NCBI RefSeq assembly: GCF_026283955.1
Contig: NZ_JAPDPE010000037.1
Location: 1-40,399 of the forward strand
Length of the DNA stretch: 40,399 bases
Origin: Dyella silvatica
GTDB taxonomy: Bacteria > Pseudomonadota > Gammaproteobacteria > Xanthomonadales > Rhodanobacteraceae
Direction of reading: 5' to 3'
Shown: in pieces, positions 24,653-32,946 of the stretch
How the letters are laid out: every line of letters begins with the position of its first letter
Position numbering within the stretch: position 1 is the stretch's first letter
The notes under the pieces: generated by a model
Seen by the model: the letters and a program-made list of their open reading frames with translations, nothing else
The model's database searches: none
Told to the model about the DNA's origin: nothing
Made by a program: the position numbers and the translations under genes

Positions 24653-26044
24653 TCATCCCTCCGCCAACGCCAACCGAATATGCACATGCAACCCATGCCC
24701 AAACGCCGACTCCCGCAACTCAAGCTCAGCCCCGTGCAACTGCGCCGCACGTTGCACAATGCTCAGCCCCAGGCCATAGCCGCGCGATGATCCCTCCGCC
24801 TCACGATGGAAACGATCGAACACCGCCGCACGGCGCTCCGGCGGAATGCCCGGGCCATCATCGCGAATATCGATCAGCGCCTCCGTGCCGGTGCGATCGA
24901 GCATGACTTCGACCTGGCCGCCCTCGGAGACATAGCGCAGCGCGTTCTCGATCAGATTGCGAAACATCGATGTTAGCGCGACCTCGTGACCGAGCACATA
25001 CAAATGCGGCAAGTCATGTACGAGACCGAACGCGATGTCTTTCTCGGCGATGATCGGCGCCAGTTCCTCGATCACTTCGGTAGCGATGGCGATGAGATCG
25101 AGTCGCGTCTGCTGTTGCGAGGCGGCACCGGCTTCAAGCCGCGCCAGCGCCAGAATCTGTTCGATGCGGCGTGCCAGCCGGGCCAGGCTTTGCTGCGCGC
25201 TCTTCAAGCCGAAGTCGGTATCCAGCGGGCTTTTAGCCAGCGCGGCGCTTTCCAGGTGGATCATCGTGGCGGCGAGGGGCGTACGCAGCTCGTGAGCGAC
25301 ATCGGCATTGAAGCGATGCTCGCGTTCCAGCGCATCTTCCAGGCGCTCCAATTGCTGGTTCAAGGTGACAATCAGCGGCTTGATTTCGCGCGGTGTCTTA
25401 TCTGCGGCAATGGGCTGGCGACTGCCGGGGGTGCGTTCGGCCAATTGGGCGGTGAGCAGATTCAACGGCCGCAGGCCGCGATAGACCGCCCAGCTCACCA
25501 GCAGGGCCAGCAGGGGCAAGCCGATCAACAAGGGCAATCCATGCTCAAGAATCAGGCCGCGGGTGATGTCCTGGCGGTTGTCGTAGCGCTCGCCGATGCG
25601 AATGACCAGCCCGGCCCGGTTCTGCAAAGTGAAGGTGCGCCATTGATGGCCGTCGCGGGTGAGGTCGCGAAAGCCGCGTTCTTCTGCCGTTGGCGCCGGC
25701 AGGTCGGCCAGATTGTCGGTCGCCAGCAACAGGTGAATCTGTCGATCGTAGGCCTGGAAGCCTACCTCGGGTTCGTAGTTGCGGTTGCGCACCGACACCA
25801 TCACCGCATTGCGCAGTTGCGCGGGCGTCGTATTGCCGCTGGCCGGATCGGCGGCTACGAGGGCGCCGCTATGTTCGATCAGTACGCCCAGGGTGCGGCC
25901 GGCCTGCGCCAGGCGGCCGTCGAGCAATTCGTTCATCTCGCGCAGCTCGCGCCGGTAGCTGAGCACGCCGAGCGGAATCAGCACCGCCATCATTACCGCG
26001 ATGATCAACAAGGTGAGGCGGGTGCGCAGGCTGGCGTGGCTCAC
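24653..26044 (-). CDS. Two-component sensor histidine kinase (QseC/PmrB-like)
   Basis: This is an inner-membrane sensor that autophosphorylates and controls the adjacent response regulator. The 463-aa protein has a first membrane helix (about 10-29, LTLLIIAVMMAVLIPLGVLS), a periplasmic sensor of about 130 residues (2CSK_N-like), and a second helix (about 169-188). A HAMP-type linker follows, then the HisKA H-box FNADVAHELRTPLA with phospho-acceptor His251. The HATPase domain shows the N-box FRNLIENALRYVSEGGQVEV, G1 DDGPGIPPE and G2 RGYGLGLSIV. The start is a GTG at 26044 sharing bases with the regulator's TGA, so translation is coupled. The signal is not evident. It ends next to the RND gap, so the pump is a possible but unproven target. 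Confidence 0.94.
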   Translation of the reverse strand: MSHASLRTRLTLLIIAVMMAVLIPLGVLSYRRELREMNELLDGRLAQAGRTLGVLIEHSGALVAADPASGNTTPAQLRNAVMVSVRNRNYEPEVGFQAYDRQIHLLLATDNLADLPAPTAEERGFRDLTRDGHQWRTFTLQNRAGLVIRIGERYDNRQDITRGLILEHGLPLLIGLPLLALLVSWAVYRGLRPLNLLTAQLAERTPGSRQPIAADKTPREIKPLIVTLNQQLERLEDALEREHRFNADVAHELRTPLAATMIHLESAALAKSPLDTDFGLKSAQQSLARLARRIEQILALARLEAGAASQQQTRLDLIAIATEVIEELAPIIAEKDIAFGLVHDLPHLYVLGHEVALTSMFRNLIENALRYVSEGGQVEVMLDRTGTEALIDIRDDGPGIPPERRAAVFDRFHREAEGSSRGYGLGLSIVQRAAQLHGAELELRESAFGHGLHVHIRLALAEG

Positions 26045-26706
26045 TTGGGCTCCCGCGGAATCATGTAGCCCACGCCGCGCACGGTGTGAATGACGTCGGC
26101 GCTGAGTTTGCGGCGTAGCCAGTGCACCTGCACCTCCAGGGCATTGCTCTCGACGATGGTATCCAGGCCATAGACCGAGTTCTCCAGGCTTTCGCGGCGC
26201 ACGATACGCCCGGCGCGCTCCATCAGCACGCGCAGCAAGGCGAACTCGCGCCGCGTGAGCACGATGTTCTTGCCGCGAAACTCCACTTCGGCCGTCGCCA
26301 GATTCAAGCGCAGCCCGCCGGCTTCGACCAGGCTGTCGGCCAGGCCTTGCGCACGCCGGGTCAGCGAGCGGATGCGGGCGGCCAGTTCACCCAGATGAAA
26401 CGGCTTGACCAGATAATCGTCGGCACCGAGATCGAGGCCGCGACTGCGCGTTTCCAAGGCATCGCGTGCGGTCATGACCAGGACCGGTGTTTTCACGCCC
26501 TGGCGGCGAGCTTCAGCCAGCACATCCAGGCCGTCGCGGCCGGGCAGGCCCAGGTCGAGCAAGACCAGATCGGCAGGCTGGTCACGTAATGCCAATGCAG
26601 CCTCGCGGCCGTCGCGCAGCCAGGTGACGGCATACGACTGCTGTTCCAGCGCGTGCCGGATCGCCTCACCCAGTTGAGCGTCGTCCTCCACCAGCATGAT
26701 GTGCAT
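26041..26706 (-). CDS. OmpR/PhoB-type response regulator (QseB/PmrA-like)
   Basis: This is a DNA-binding response regulator of 221 aa. The receiver domain has the acidic pair in MLVEDDAQLGEA, phospho-acceptor Asp51 (LVLLDLGLPGRDGLDVL), the Thr of VLVMTARDA and the Lys of DDYLVKPFHLGELAARIRSL. The C-terminal winged helix includes LTRREFALLRVLMERAGRIV and ALEVQVHWLRRKLSADVIHT. It precedes its kinase with a 4-nt overlap. It is grouped with QseB/PmrA/TctD rather than PhoB itself because of the kinase type next door, so it should not be taken for the missing phosphate regulator. The promoter is presumably in the 26707-27048 gap. Confidence 0.94.
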   Translation of the reverse strand: MHIMLVEDDAQLGEAIRHALEQQSYAVTWLRDGREAALALRDQPADLVLLDLGLPGRDGLDVLAEARRQGVKTPVLVMTARDALETRSRGLDLGADDYLVKPFHLGELAARIRSLTRRAQGLADSLVEAGGLRLNLATAEVEFRGKNIVLTRREFALLRVLMERAGRIVRRESLENSVYGLDTIVESNALEVQVHWLRRKLSADVIHTVRGVGYMIPREPK

Positions 26707-27048
26707 GTCAGGTCACCTGTTGCTTAGCCAATGCGATGGCCGTCATGGCCAAGCGATCCAGTTCCATCACCATCATCACCGCAAAGGCTTAAATCCAACT
26801 TACGTCGGGTTTCGATGGCGGCACACGAGGTCGAGCATAGGCTTGATCTGCCCCGAATGGGTGTGGGCTTAGTGTAGGGAGGCGGTCTGGATGGCGGTCA
26901 AACGGCATCAGGCCCGCTGGTGACGGCCTGCATCGATGCCAGCGGGGCTAAAAATCCTGCCCGGCGGTGGGTTCCGGGGGCAAGGCCTCGATGATTCGGT
27001 TGTTTGCCAGCTAGATGATGATGGTGGCTTTGTCGACCCCGTTCAGGC
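26707..27048. other. 342-bp gap between response regulator and OprP-like porin
   Basis: No gene is supported. It contains an 8-bp hairpin, CCCGCTGG with CCAGCGGG (26913-26946, 18-nt loop, no T-run), which may mark the 3' end of the porin message. The promoter for the two-component pair should also lie here, but I see no strong -35/-10. Confidence 0.5.
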
Positions 27049-28470
27049 TTAGTAATTGATCTGCAGCTGGAAGCGCAGCAGGTCGCCGCGAACGGTGTTG
27101 TAGGGTGCGGTACTGACCCGGGTGCGGCGCATATTGGCGTAGGCCACGGCGATTTCGAGCACCGATGAGGGCTGCCATTCCACGCCCACTTCAGTTTCGT
27201 TGACCAGCATGCGCGGCGCGTTGGTGTCGAATTTCGAGGCGCCTTTGTAGGTTTGCCATTTGATGTAAGGGATGATGGTGCCAAAGGCGTGGTGATCGAT
27301 TTTGTACATCGCCTGCACATAGCCGCCCCGCAGTGGGCGCGTGCTGATCGTACCTTTGCTGAGGTCCAATTGCGGGCCTCGGCCTACGGTCCACTCCGCC
27401 TGCAAGCCGAACGGCTGCGGATAGTAAATGGCATGCACGGCGGCACGCTGGTCTTTTGAGCCTTGCACTGGTGAGGTATCGACCGGAGTGAAGGTACGGC
27501 CCTGGCTGGTGATGGCGGTGGGCGTGGCGATTTTGAAGCGGCCGCTGTAGGCATCGGCGCCCACCTCAAGATACTGGCCGTTGGCGAACTGGAACGGGTA
27601 GGTGAAGTGCAACACGGTATGCAGGCTGTTATTGCTCTCCGAACGATTGGCGCCTTGGCCGTTATAGACGCCTAAACCGACGACGCCGTAATCGCCGCTG
27701 CCTTTCAGGCCGGATTTCACCAGATCCTGAAATCGCTGCTTGATCTTGCTTGGCGTGTAGTAAAAGAACAAGCCGATATCCCGCTCATCGCGGACGCCGG
27801 AGTTGAGCGCATCCGCGCGATCCGGGGCGAGCCGATTCTGGCTGGATTGCAGATTCTCCCAGCCGTAAGGCACTTTGGACTGACCCGCGCGCAGGCGAAA
27901 CTCGCGTTGCTTGTCAAAATAGATATCGGCATAGGCATCGCGCAATTGCGCAAAGTTGGAGGTGCTTGAGCCGGTAGGCGTGCTGGCGAAATCGGGTTGC
28001 AGATAAAGCGACACTTGCTCGTTCAAGTCGCCGCTGAGCACGACGCGTGCGCGGCGAATGCCAAAGCTTTGGTTGTCACCGATGAAGCGGTCGCCGGGCG
28101 AGCGCAGGGACGACGCATCGCCACCGATGCCATGGTTGTAGCGCAGCTGGGTGTAGCCGCGCAGGGACAGGCGGTCGTACCACTTCTTGTCGATACTCTT
28201 TGCGGGCAGGGCACTGGCGGCAACAAGGTCGCTACGCGGGGCGGCGCCGGCAGCCGGCGGTGTAATGGCGGGAGTCGCACTGGGCTGCGTGGTGCTTTGT
28301 TTTTCGTCGACCTGCACAAAGGTGCCTAGTTTGACTCGGCCCGGGCCTGGCTCAGCAAAGATCTGCTGGGTTTTGCGATCCACATAGAAATCGATGGCGG
28401 CGGGCGAGGTTTCCGCGGTAGCGGTCGCACTCATGGTCCAGAGCATGGTCGCTAGGGTTTTTTTCTTCAT
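27049..28470 (-). CDS. OprO/OprP-type (phosphate-selective) outer-membrane porin
   Basis: This is a predicted trimeric anion channel of the outer membrane. The chosen start at 28470 gives a 473-aa precursor with a basic signal peptide (MKKKTLATMLWTMSATATAE). A Pro/Ala-rich linker follows (about 60-95), then a barrel with family features. These include YDRLSLRGYTQLRYNHGIGG, the strand DNQSFGIRRARVVLSGDLNE, EFRLRAGQSKVPYGWENLQS and DERDIGLFFYYTPSKI. They match the Porin_O_P family, which includes P. aeruginosa OprP (phosphate) and OprO (polyphosphate). No good Shine-Dalgarno precedes the ATG. The frame stays open to a TTG at 28650, but those residues look non-coding. A PhoB-box-like site about 220 bp upstream predicts phosphate-starvation control. 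The anion preference cannot be read from sequence. Confidence 0.9.
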   Translation of the reverse strand: MKKKTLATMLWTMSATATAETSPAAIDFYVDRKTQQIFAEPGPGRVKLGTFVQVDEKQSTTQPSATPAITPPAAGAAPRSDLVAASALPAKSIDKKWYDRLSLRGYTQLRYNHGIGGDASSLRSPGDRFIGDNQSFGIRRARVVLSGDLNEQVSLYLQPDFASTPTGSSTSNFAQLRDAYADIYFDKQREFRLRAGQSKVPYGWENLQSSQNRLAPDRADALNSGVRDERDIGLFFYYTPSKIKQRFQDLVKSGLKGSGDYGVVGLGVYNGQGANRSESNNSLHTVLHFTYPFQFANGQYLEVGADAYSGRFKIATPTAITSQGRTFTPVDTSPVQGSKDQRAAVHAIYYPQPFGLQAEWTVGRGPQLDLSKGTISTRPLRGGYVQAMYKIDHHAFGTIIPYIKWQTYKGASKFDTNAPRMLVNETEVGVEWQPSSVLEIAVAYANMRRTRVSTAPYNTVRGDLLRFQLQINY

Positions 28471-28692
28471 AAGTGGTGGGTATGACCATCGTGATGAGAG
28501 AGGCAAGCCGACAGGCTGAATAAACACGGTCGTCAGTGGCTGTCGTGACAGCGGCATCTGCCGCCCAGTCGCGATGCCCTGATATCTCGGGCAGCCGGCC
28601 GATGTTCGGGGGTAACGCGGGGCGGCAATCGCTAACGCGTTGTTTCGCAATAAATTACGATTTCGCCTTGGGCAGAACCGTACGTAAGCTTC

Positions 28693-28710
28693 GTGACAGC
28701 ATTGTGACGA
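28693..28710 (-). promoter_or_regulatory. PhoB-box-like site upstream of the OprP-like porin
   Basis: The minus strand reads TCGTCACAATGCTGTCAC, about 13 of 18 positions of the Pho-box consensus. The second half-site CTGTCAC is perfect and lies exactly 11 bp after the first (TCGTCAC). Ten bases further is TACGGT (28682-28677), a weak -10 at the right distance. The start codon is 223 bp away, implying a leader of roughly 200 nt. The rest of 28471-28835 holds no gene. Confidence 0.62.
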
Positions 28711-28768
28711 TGCGATGTTTCTGCCACCACGGCGACGGTGGCCTCAACATGACAACATCGTATTCAGA

Positions 28769-28782
28769 CTTAACCGGTTAAG
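28769..28782. promoter_or_regulatory. Perfect 14-bp palindrome, possible operator
   Basis: CTTAACCGGTTAAG is a perfect palindrome lying between the porin's Pho site and the possible small exported gene at 28836. Its size and symmetry suit a dimeric regulator, but no regulator can be named. Confidence 0.3.
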
Positions 28783-28835
28783 ATTTTTCATCCGAGATAC
28801 TTGTTTTTCAGCGAAAAGATACTAAGTTCAAGCTC

Positions 28836-29003
28836 ATGCTTTTTCATCGCACCTGCCAAAAGTTGCTGCTCAGCCTCGCATGCCTGCTCGGTGTGCTGAT
28901 GCTGACGAGCATGTCTTTGGGCGCAAGCGGCGCGTCGCAAAAAGTTGCTGCGGTGAACTTGTTGCACGGCGTAAATGCATGCCGCCTCGAAGGCTCCAGG
29001 TGA
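28836..29003 (+). CDS. Possible small exported protein, apparently cut short
   Basis: This 55-codon frame begins MLFHRTCQKLLLSLACLLGV followed by LMLTSMSLGASGA, a clear signal peptide (basic start, hydrophobic core, small residues at the cleavage site). It then ends abruptly after HGVNACRLEGSR. The ribosome site is weak. A second frame, open from 28975 to 29205, continues with a more protein-like tail, so the two may be halves of one gene split by a frameshift. It could also be a genuine short exported peptide or chance. I do not recognise a family. Confidence 0.35.
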   Translation: MLFHRTCQKLLLSLACLLGVLMLTSMSLGASGASQKVAAVNLLHGVNACRLEGSR

Positions 29004-29205
29004 GCCTGATCCCGCCGGTGGTGAGCGTGATGACACGCAGAATCCGTGCTCGGTGGATGACAACACCTGTGTCGATGATCACGTCGATCATCGTGAATTG
29101 TTTGAACTTGTCCTGCTTGTATTCCCTCCAGCGGCCTTGGATGAACTCATCCCGCCGTTGAGCAGCGGCCGCGTATCTCTCGAGTTGCGCCCTCCTATCG
29201 CTTAA
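28975..29205 (+). pseudogene. Possible frameshifted C-terminal part of the small exported protein
   Basis: This frame gives 76 codons containing NPCSVDDNTCVDDHVDHREL followed by FELVLLVFPPAALDELIPPL and an end in LELRPPIA. Codon-position GC by hand over the last 48 codons is about 71%, 40% and 56% for positions 1, 2 and 3, a coding-like order although position 3 is low. It overlaps the signal-peptide frame at 28836-29003 in a different register, and a one-base shift between 28975 and 29000 would join them into a protein of about 120 aa. A TAA at 28972-28974 rules out an earlier junction. The opposite strand is also open here, so the assignment is tentative. The remaining 29206-29391 shows nothing clear. 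Confidence 0.3.
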
Positions 29206-29391
29206 CGCGACTTTGCGTGTGAGCTGCGACTGGCTTCCGTCGCTCAGCCTCATACGGCTTCTTGTTACGAACGACCATGGCGGCACTCTCATGTGCCGCG
29301 GCTTACCAGTCGTTCTCATACCCAGCGTTTTCGCCAGCGAACTTTCGGGTTCGTCTAGCCCTTTCTTTTCGTCTATGAAGAGTACGTACCC

Positions 29392-30072
29392 ATGCAACGT
29401 CTAATCGAAGGTTTCGACTATTTCCGTCGCGAGGTTTATCCGGAGCAGCGCGAGCTGTTCGAGAAACTCGCCGAAGGACAGAGCCCGCATACTCTGTTCA
29501 TTACCTGCGCCGATTCACGCGTGATGCCTGAAATGATTTTTTCAGCGCAGCCCGGTGACCTGTTTGTCTATCGCAACATCGGCAACATCGTGCCGCCGTA
29601 CGCACAGCATGTCAGCGGTGTGGTCGCGGCGATTGAGTATGCGGTGAAAGCACTGGAAGTGCGGCATATCGTGATCTGCGGTCACTCCGATTGCGGTGCG
29701 ATGAAAGCGCTGCAGAATCCGGCCAAGCTCAAGGGCATGCCGTCAGTTGAAGCATGGCTTAAGCACGCGGATGTGGCTCGGTATGTGGTTGCCGAAAACA
29801 GCGCGGGCCTGCACGGCGCGGATGGCTTGCGTCGCCTCACCGAGGAAAACGTGGTCGGACAGCTGGAGCATTTGCGCACCTTGCCGGCAGTCGCCGCGGC
29901 GATGGCCAATGGCAGCCTCAGTATCCATGGCTGGATCTACGATATTGCCCAGGCAAGCCTGAGTGCTTTCGATGCCACCAACGGTCAGTTCGTGATGATC
30001 GACCCGAGCAATCCAGACGTGCCCAACGCAACACCTCATGCCCGTTTTGCTACAGCGCTTGCTGCAGCCTGA
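29392..30072 (+). CDS. Beta-class carbonic anhydrase
   Basis: This enzyme interconverts CO2 and bicarbonate in the cytoplasm with a zinc ion. The 226-aa protein shows the beta-class ligands: Cys39 and the Asp41-Arg43 dyad in ITCADSRVMPEMIF, and His98 and Cys101 in ICGHSDCGAMKAL. It also has the oligomer region YRNIGNIVPPYAQHVSGVVA. The start is the ATG at 29392; no strong Shine-Dalgarno is visible. A SulP transporter begins 10 bp after its stop, a pairing seen in many bacteria and read as bicarbonate uptake coupled to hydration. Confidence 0.95.
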   Translation: MQRLIEGFDYFRREVYPEQRELFEKLAEGQSPHTLFITCADSRVMPEMIFSAQPGDLFVYRNIGNIVPPYAQHVSGVVAAIEYAVKALEVRHIVICGHSDCGAMKALQNPAKLKGMPSVEAWLKHADVARYVVAENSAGLHGADGLRRLTEENVVGQLEHLRTLPAVAAAMANGSLSIHGWIYDIAQASLSAFDATNGQFVMIDPSNPDVPNATPHARFATALAAA

Positions 30073-30082
30073 GGAGGCACTT

Positions 30083-31594
30083 ATGCGTGCGTATTTTTCA
30101 CATGGTTTGTTTGGCCGTGACTTTCTCGGCTCGGTAGTGGTGTTCCTGGTGGCGTTACCGCTATGTATGGGTATCGCTATTGCGTCGGGGATGCCGCCGG
30201 CCACGGGGCTTATCACCGGCATCATCGGTGGCCTGGTGGTGGGTGCTATTGCTGGGTCGCCGTTGCAGGTCAGTGGCCCGGCGGCGGGCTTGGCGGTGCT
30301 GGTATTCGAGTTGGTGCGCGAGCACGGTATTGTCGCTTTAGGGCCGGTAGTGTTGTTGGCAGGCGTGATCCAGATTGCGGCAGGTTTGAGCCGTGCCGGA
30401 ATCTGGTTTCGCATGACCTCGCCCGCCGTGGTGGCGGGCATGCTTTCGGGTATCGGCGTGCTTATCGTGGCCTCGCAGGCTCACGTGATGTTGGACGCCT
30501 TGCCCAAGGCGCGCGGCCTGGAAAACTTCATTGCGTTACCTGAAGCCCTCCGCACCGCGTTCTCGGGTGAGGGTACGGGCTTGACGGCGATGATGGTTGG
30601 CCTTGGAACCATTGCGATCATGCTCGGCTGGGAGAAATTGCGTCCAGCCAAGCTGCGCTTTGTGCCGGGTGCCTTGCTTGCGGTGGTCGCCTTGACCGCG
30701 GCGGTGCAAGCGTTCGGGCTTAACGTGAACAAGGTCGATGTTCCATCCAACCTGTTCGCTGCCATCACCCTGCCTAGTCTGACCAGTCTCGGCGGCTTGC
30801 TTGAGCCGTCGTTGATTGTCGCGGCGATTACCTTTGCCTTTATCGCCAGTGCCGAGACTTTGCTCTCCGCGGCCGCGGTCGACCGCATGCACGATGGTGC
30901 GCGCACCAACTACGATCGTGAGTTGACTGCGCAAGGCGTCGGCAATGTGCTTTGCGGTTTTCTGGGCGCATTGCCGATGACCGGCGTGATTGTGCGTAGT
31001 GCGGCCAATGTGCAGGCGGGTTCGGCAACGCGCATGGCAACCATCATGCACGGCGGCTGGATCCTGGTGTTCGCGATGCTGTTGCCGTGGCTGATGCGGA
31101 TGACGCCGGTGGCCTGCCTGGCCGGTATCCTGGTCTACACCGGCGTCAAGATGATCAACTTCAAACAGGTCAAAAGCCTTGCGATTTATGGCAAAGGTAC
31201 CGCCGCGATTTACGTTGCGACGACCGTTGCCATTGTCGCGACGGATTTGCTGGCCGGTGTGTTGATCGGCTTTGCGCTGTCGCTGTTCCGCCTGGCCTTG
31301 CTGTCATCGCGCCTGAAAGTGGATCTGGATCATCATGACGAGCCAGGCCATGCATCGCTGCATCTCGAGGGCTCGGCAACCTTCCTCAAGGTGCCGTCGA
31401 TGGCGCGCACCCTGGAACGTGTGCCGCCGAACACTCGGCTGCAGTTGGTGATGGATCGCTTGCATCACGTGGATCAGGCGTGCCTGGAATTGCTGCGCGA
31501 TTGGAGTCGCAACGCTTCGACCAAGGGCTGTGAACTGGTGGTCGACTGGCAGGAGCTGGAGCTAAGAGTCGAAGGCGTGAAACGCCCCGCTTGA
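30083..31594 (+). CDS. SulP-family inorganic anion transporter (probable bicarbonate transporter)
   Basis: This is an inner-membrane SLC26/SulP anion carrier of 503 aa. The core has about 12 hydrophobic segments, starting with DFLGSVVVFLVALPLCMGIA and the family signature region GMPPATGLITGIIGGLVVGA followed by SPLQVSGPAAGLAVLVFELV. A C-terminal STAS-like cytoplasmic domain occupies roughly residues 410-503 (SATFLKVPSMARTLERVPPN, LQLVMDRLHHVDQACLELLR). The start at 30083 has GAGGAGG 5 nt upstream and is preferred over an in-frame ATG at 30038 that overlaps the carbonic anhydrase gene. Because it is paired with carbonic anhydrase, bicarbonate is the likeliest substrate, but sulfate or other anions remain possible. 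Confidence 0.92.
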   Translation: MRAYFSHGLFGRDFLGSVVVFLVALPLCMGIAIASGMPPATGLITGIIGGLVVGAIAGSPLQVSGPAAGLAVLVFELVREHGIVALGPVVLLAGVIQIAAGLSRAGIWFRMTSPAVVAGMLSGIGVLIVASQAHVMLDALPKARGLENFIALPEALRTAFSGEGTGLTAMMVGLGTIAIMLGWEKLRPAKLRFVPGALLAVVALTAAVQAFGLNVNKVDVPSNLFAAITLPSLTSLGGLLEPSLIVAAITFAFIASAETLLSAAAVDRMHDGARTNYDRELTAQGVGNVLCGFLGALPMTGVIVRSAANVQAGSATRMATIMHGGWILVFAMLLPWLMRMTPVACLAGILVYTGVKMINFKQVKSLAIYGKGTAAIYVATTVAIVATDLLAGVLIGFALSLFRLALLSSRLKVDLDHHDEPGHASLHLEGSATFLKVPSMARTLERVPPNTRLQLVMDRLHHVDQACLELLRDWSRNASTKGCELVVDWQELELRVEGVKRPA

Positions 31595-31602
31595 TGACGG
31601 TT

Positions 31603-31621
31603 GCCGGGCATGATGCCCGGC
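31603..31621 (+). terminator. Short hairpin after the SulP gene
   Basis: GCCGGGCA pairs with TGCCCGGC around TGA, 8 nt after the SulP stop. It has no T-run and precedes the true terminator at 31644. Confidence 0.4.
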
Positions 31622-31643
31622 ACTTATCGGAATGTTGCATCGT

Positions 31644-31675
31644 CCCTCCCGCCAGTCTGCGGGAGGGATTTTTTT
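31644..31675 (+). terminator. Rho-independent terminator of the carbonic anhydrase-SulP operon
   Basis: CCCTCCCGC pairs with GCGGGAGGG around CAGTCT and is followed by ATTTTTTT. The T-run reaches the last bases of the convergent nth gene. Confidence 0.9.
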
Positions 31676-32309
31676 ATGCCGCGGTTTTATCTTTGTAGCG
31701 GCACAGGTCGCTAATGACACATTGCGGACAATCGGGCTTGCGCGCCTTGCATACGTAACGGCCGTGCAGGATCAGCCAGTGATGAGCATCCTGTTTGAAC
31801 TGCGCGGGGACGACTTTCTCCAGCTTGTCTTCAACGGCACGTACGTCTTTACCCGGCGCCAGCCCAGTGCGATTGGAAACGCGAAAAATATGCGTATCCA
31901 CGGCGATGGTCGGCACGCCGAAGGCGGTGTTGAGCACCACATTGGCTGTCTTGCGACCGACGCCGGGAAGTGCCTCGAGTGCCTCGCGTGTATCGGGCAC
32001 TTCACCGCCGTATTGCTCGAGCAGGATGCGACACAGCGCCATCACGTTCTTGGCCTTGCCGTTGAACAGGCCAATGGTGCTGATGTAGCGCTTCAACTCG
32101 TCTTCGCCGAGATCGAGCATCGCCTGCGGTGTATTGGCGACGGGATAAAGCTTGCGCGTTGCCTTGTTGACACCGACGTCGGTGGCCTGCGCCGACAGCA
32201 CCACCGCTACCAGAAGTTCAAACGGCGTGGTGTAGTCCAGTTCGGTAGTCGGATGCGGGTCGATCTCGCGCAAACGGGTAAACAGCTCGACGATATCAGC
32301 TCGCTTCAC
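31674..32309 (-). CDS. nth: Endonuclease III, DNA glycosylase/AP lyase
   Basis: Nth removes oxidised pyrimidines in base excision repair. The 211-aa protein has the helix-hairpin-helix [14 protein letters not shown] with the catalytic Lys, the catalytic Asp in [13 protein letters not shown], and the C-terminal iron-sulfur loop [17 protein letters not shown] with the C-x6-C-x2-C-x5-C spacing. Length equals the E. coli enzyme. The start is a GTG at 32309 sharing four bases with the rnfB stop (GTGA), so the two are translationally coupled. The rnf/rsx-nth neighbourhood is widely conserved. Confidence 0.97.
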   Translation of the reverse strand: MKRADIVELFTRLREIDPHPTTELDYTTPFELLVAVVLSAQATDVGVNKATRKLYPVANTPQAMLDLGEDELKRYISTIGLFNGKAKNVMALCRILLEQYGGEVPDTREALEALPGVGRKTANVVLNTAFGVPTIAVDTHIFRVSNRTGLAPGKDVRAVEDKLEKVVPAQFKQDAHHWLILHGRYVCKARKPDCPQCVISDLCRYKDKTAA

Positions 32310-32905
32310 GGCTTGGGCTCCTGTTGTTTGGCTTTTGCGCGAGCCAGTGCGGCGAGCACGGGGTTTACCTGCACACCCACTTCGGCTTTGCGTGCGGTCA
32401 GTTCTGCCTGGCGCTGTGCGCGTTCGCTGGCCAGGCGCGCCTCGCGGCGTTGAAAATGCTGGCGTGCGGCGTCGGCATGCTCTTGGTCTCTATGGGGCAT
32501 CGGCATCGGTTCGAGCACGATGCAATCGACCGGGCAGGCGGGGACGCACAGCTCGCAACCGGTGCAGTCGTCAACGATCACGGTATGCATAAGCTTGGCT
32601 GCGCCGACGATGGCGTCGACCGGGCAGGCCTGAATGCATTTGGTGCAACCGATGCAATCGGCCTCGATGATGCGGGCCAGGGTGCGCGGCTTCTCGACGC
32701 CATGCTGGGGATTCAATGGCATCGGCGCGCGCTTCAATAGTTCGGCCAGCTTGGCGATGCCGGCCAAACCACCTGGCGGGCATTGGTTGATCTCTGCCTC
32801 GCCGCGCGCGATCGCCTCCGCGTAAGGGCGGCAGCCGTGGTAACCGCAGTGCTCACACTGAGTCTGAGGAAGCAAGGCGTCGATGTGTTCGACGAGGGCA
32901 TTCAT
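32306..32905 (-). CDS. rnfB: RnfB/RsxB-like iron-sulfur protein without membrane anchor
   Basis: This is an electron-transfer protein of the RnfB type, 199 aa. The N-terminus lacks the hydrophobic anchor of E. coli RsxB and opens directly with the 4Fe-4S domain ([20 protein letters not shown], then the Cys of INQCPPGG). Two ferredoxin clusters follow: [17 protein letters not shown] and [17 protein letters not shown]. The C-terminal 60 residues form a charged helix rich in Arg, Glu and Ala. No rnfA, C, D, G or E is present nearby, so it probably acts as a soluble ferredoxin. Its partners are unknown; the coupled Nth protein, also an Fe-S protein, and ApbC further away make Fe-S maintenance an attractive guess. 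It sits 41 bp after the hydrolase gene. Confidence 0.9.
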   Translation of the reverse strand: MNALVEHIDALLPQTQCEHCGYHGCRPYAEAIARGEAEINQCPPGGLAGIAKLAELLKRAPMPLNPQHGVEKPRTLARIIEADCIGCTKCIQACPVDAIVGAAKLMHTVIVDDCTGCELCVPACPVDCIVLEPMPMPHRDQEHADAARQHFQRREARLASERAQRQAELTARKAEVGVQVNPVLAALARAKAKQQEPKP

Positions 32906-32946
32906 TTGAAAATAAATCGGCCTGATCAGATGCGCTTTTCAGCTGC

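Noticed and set aside
24227-24906. Plus-strand open frames in the repeat-rich gap
   Set aside because: They run through hairpins and into the antisense of the histidine kinase, with repetitive Pro/Arg/Thr translations and no ribosome site.
26770-26785. CATCACC-type short repeats near 26767-26785
   Set aside because: Too short and irregular to be a CRISPR or a meaningful tandem repeat.
28870-29397. 175-codon minus-strand open frame (region of the small exported gene)
   Set aside because: Its composition is passable, but it starts inside the carbonic anhydrase gene, has no recognisable domain, and its high third-position GC equals the first-position GC of the plus-strand frame. Not fully excluded.
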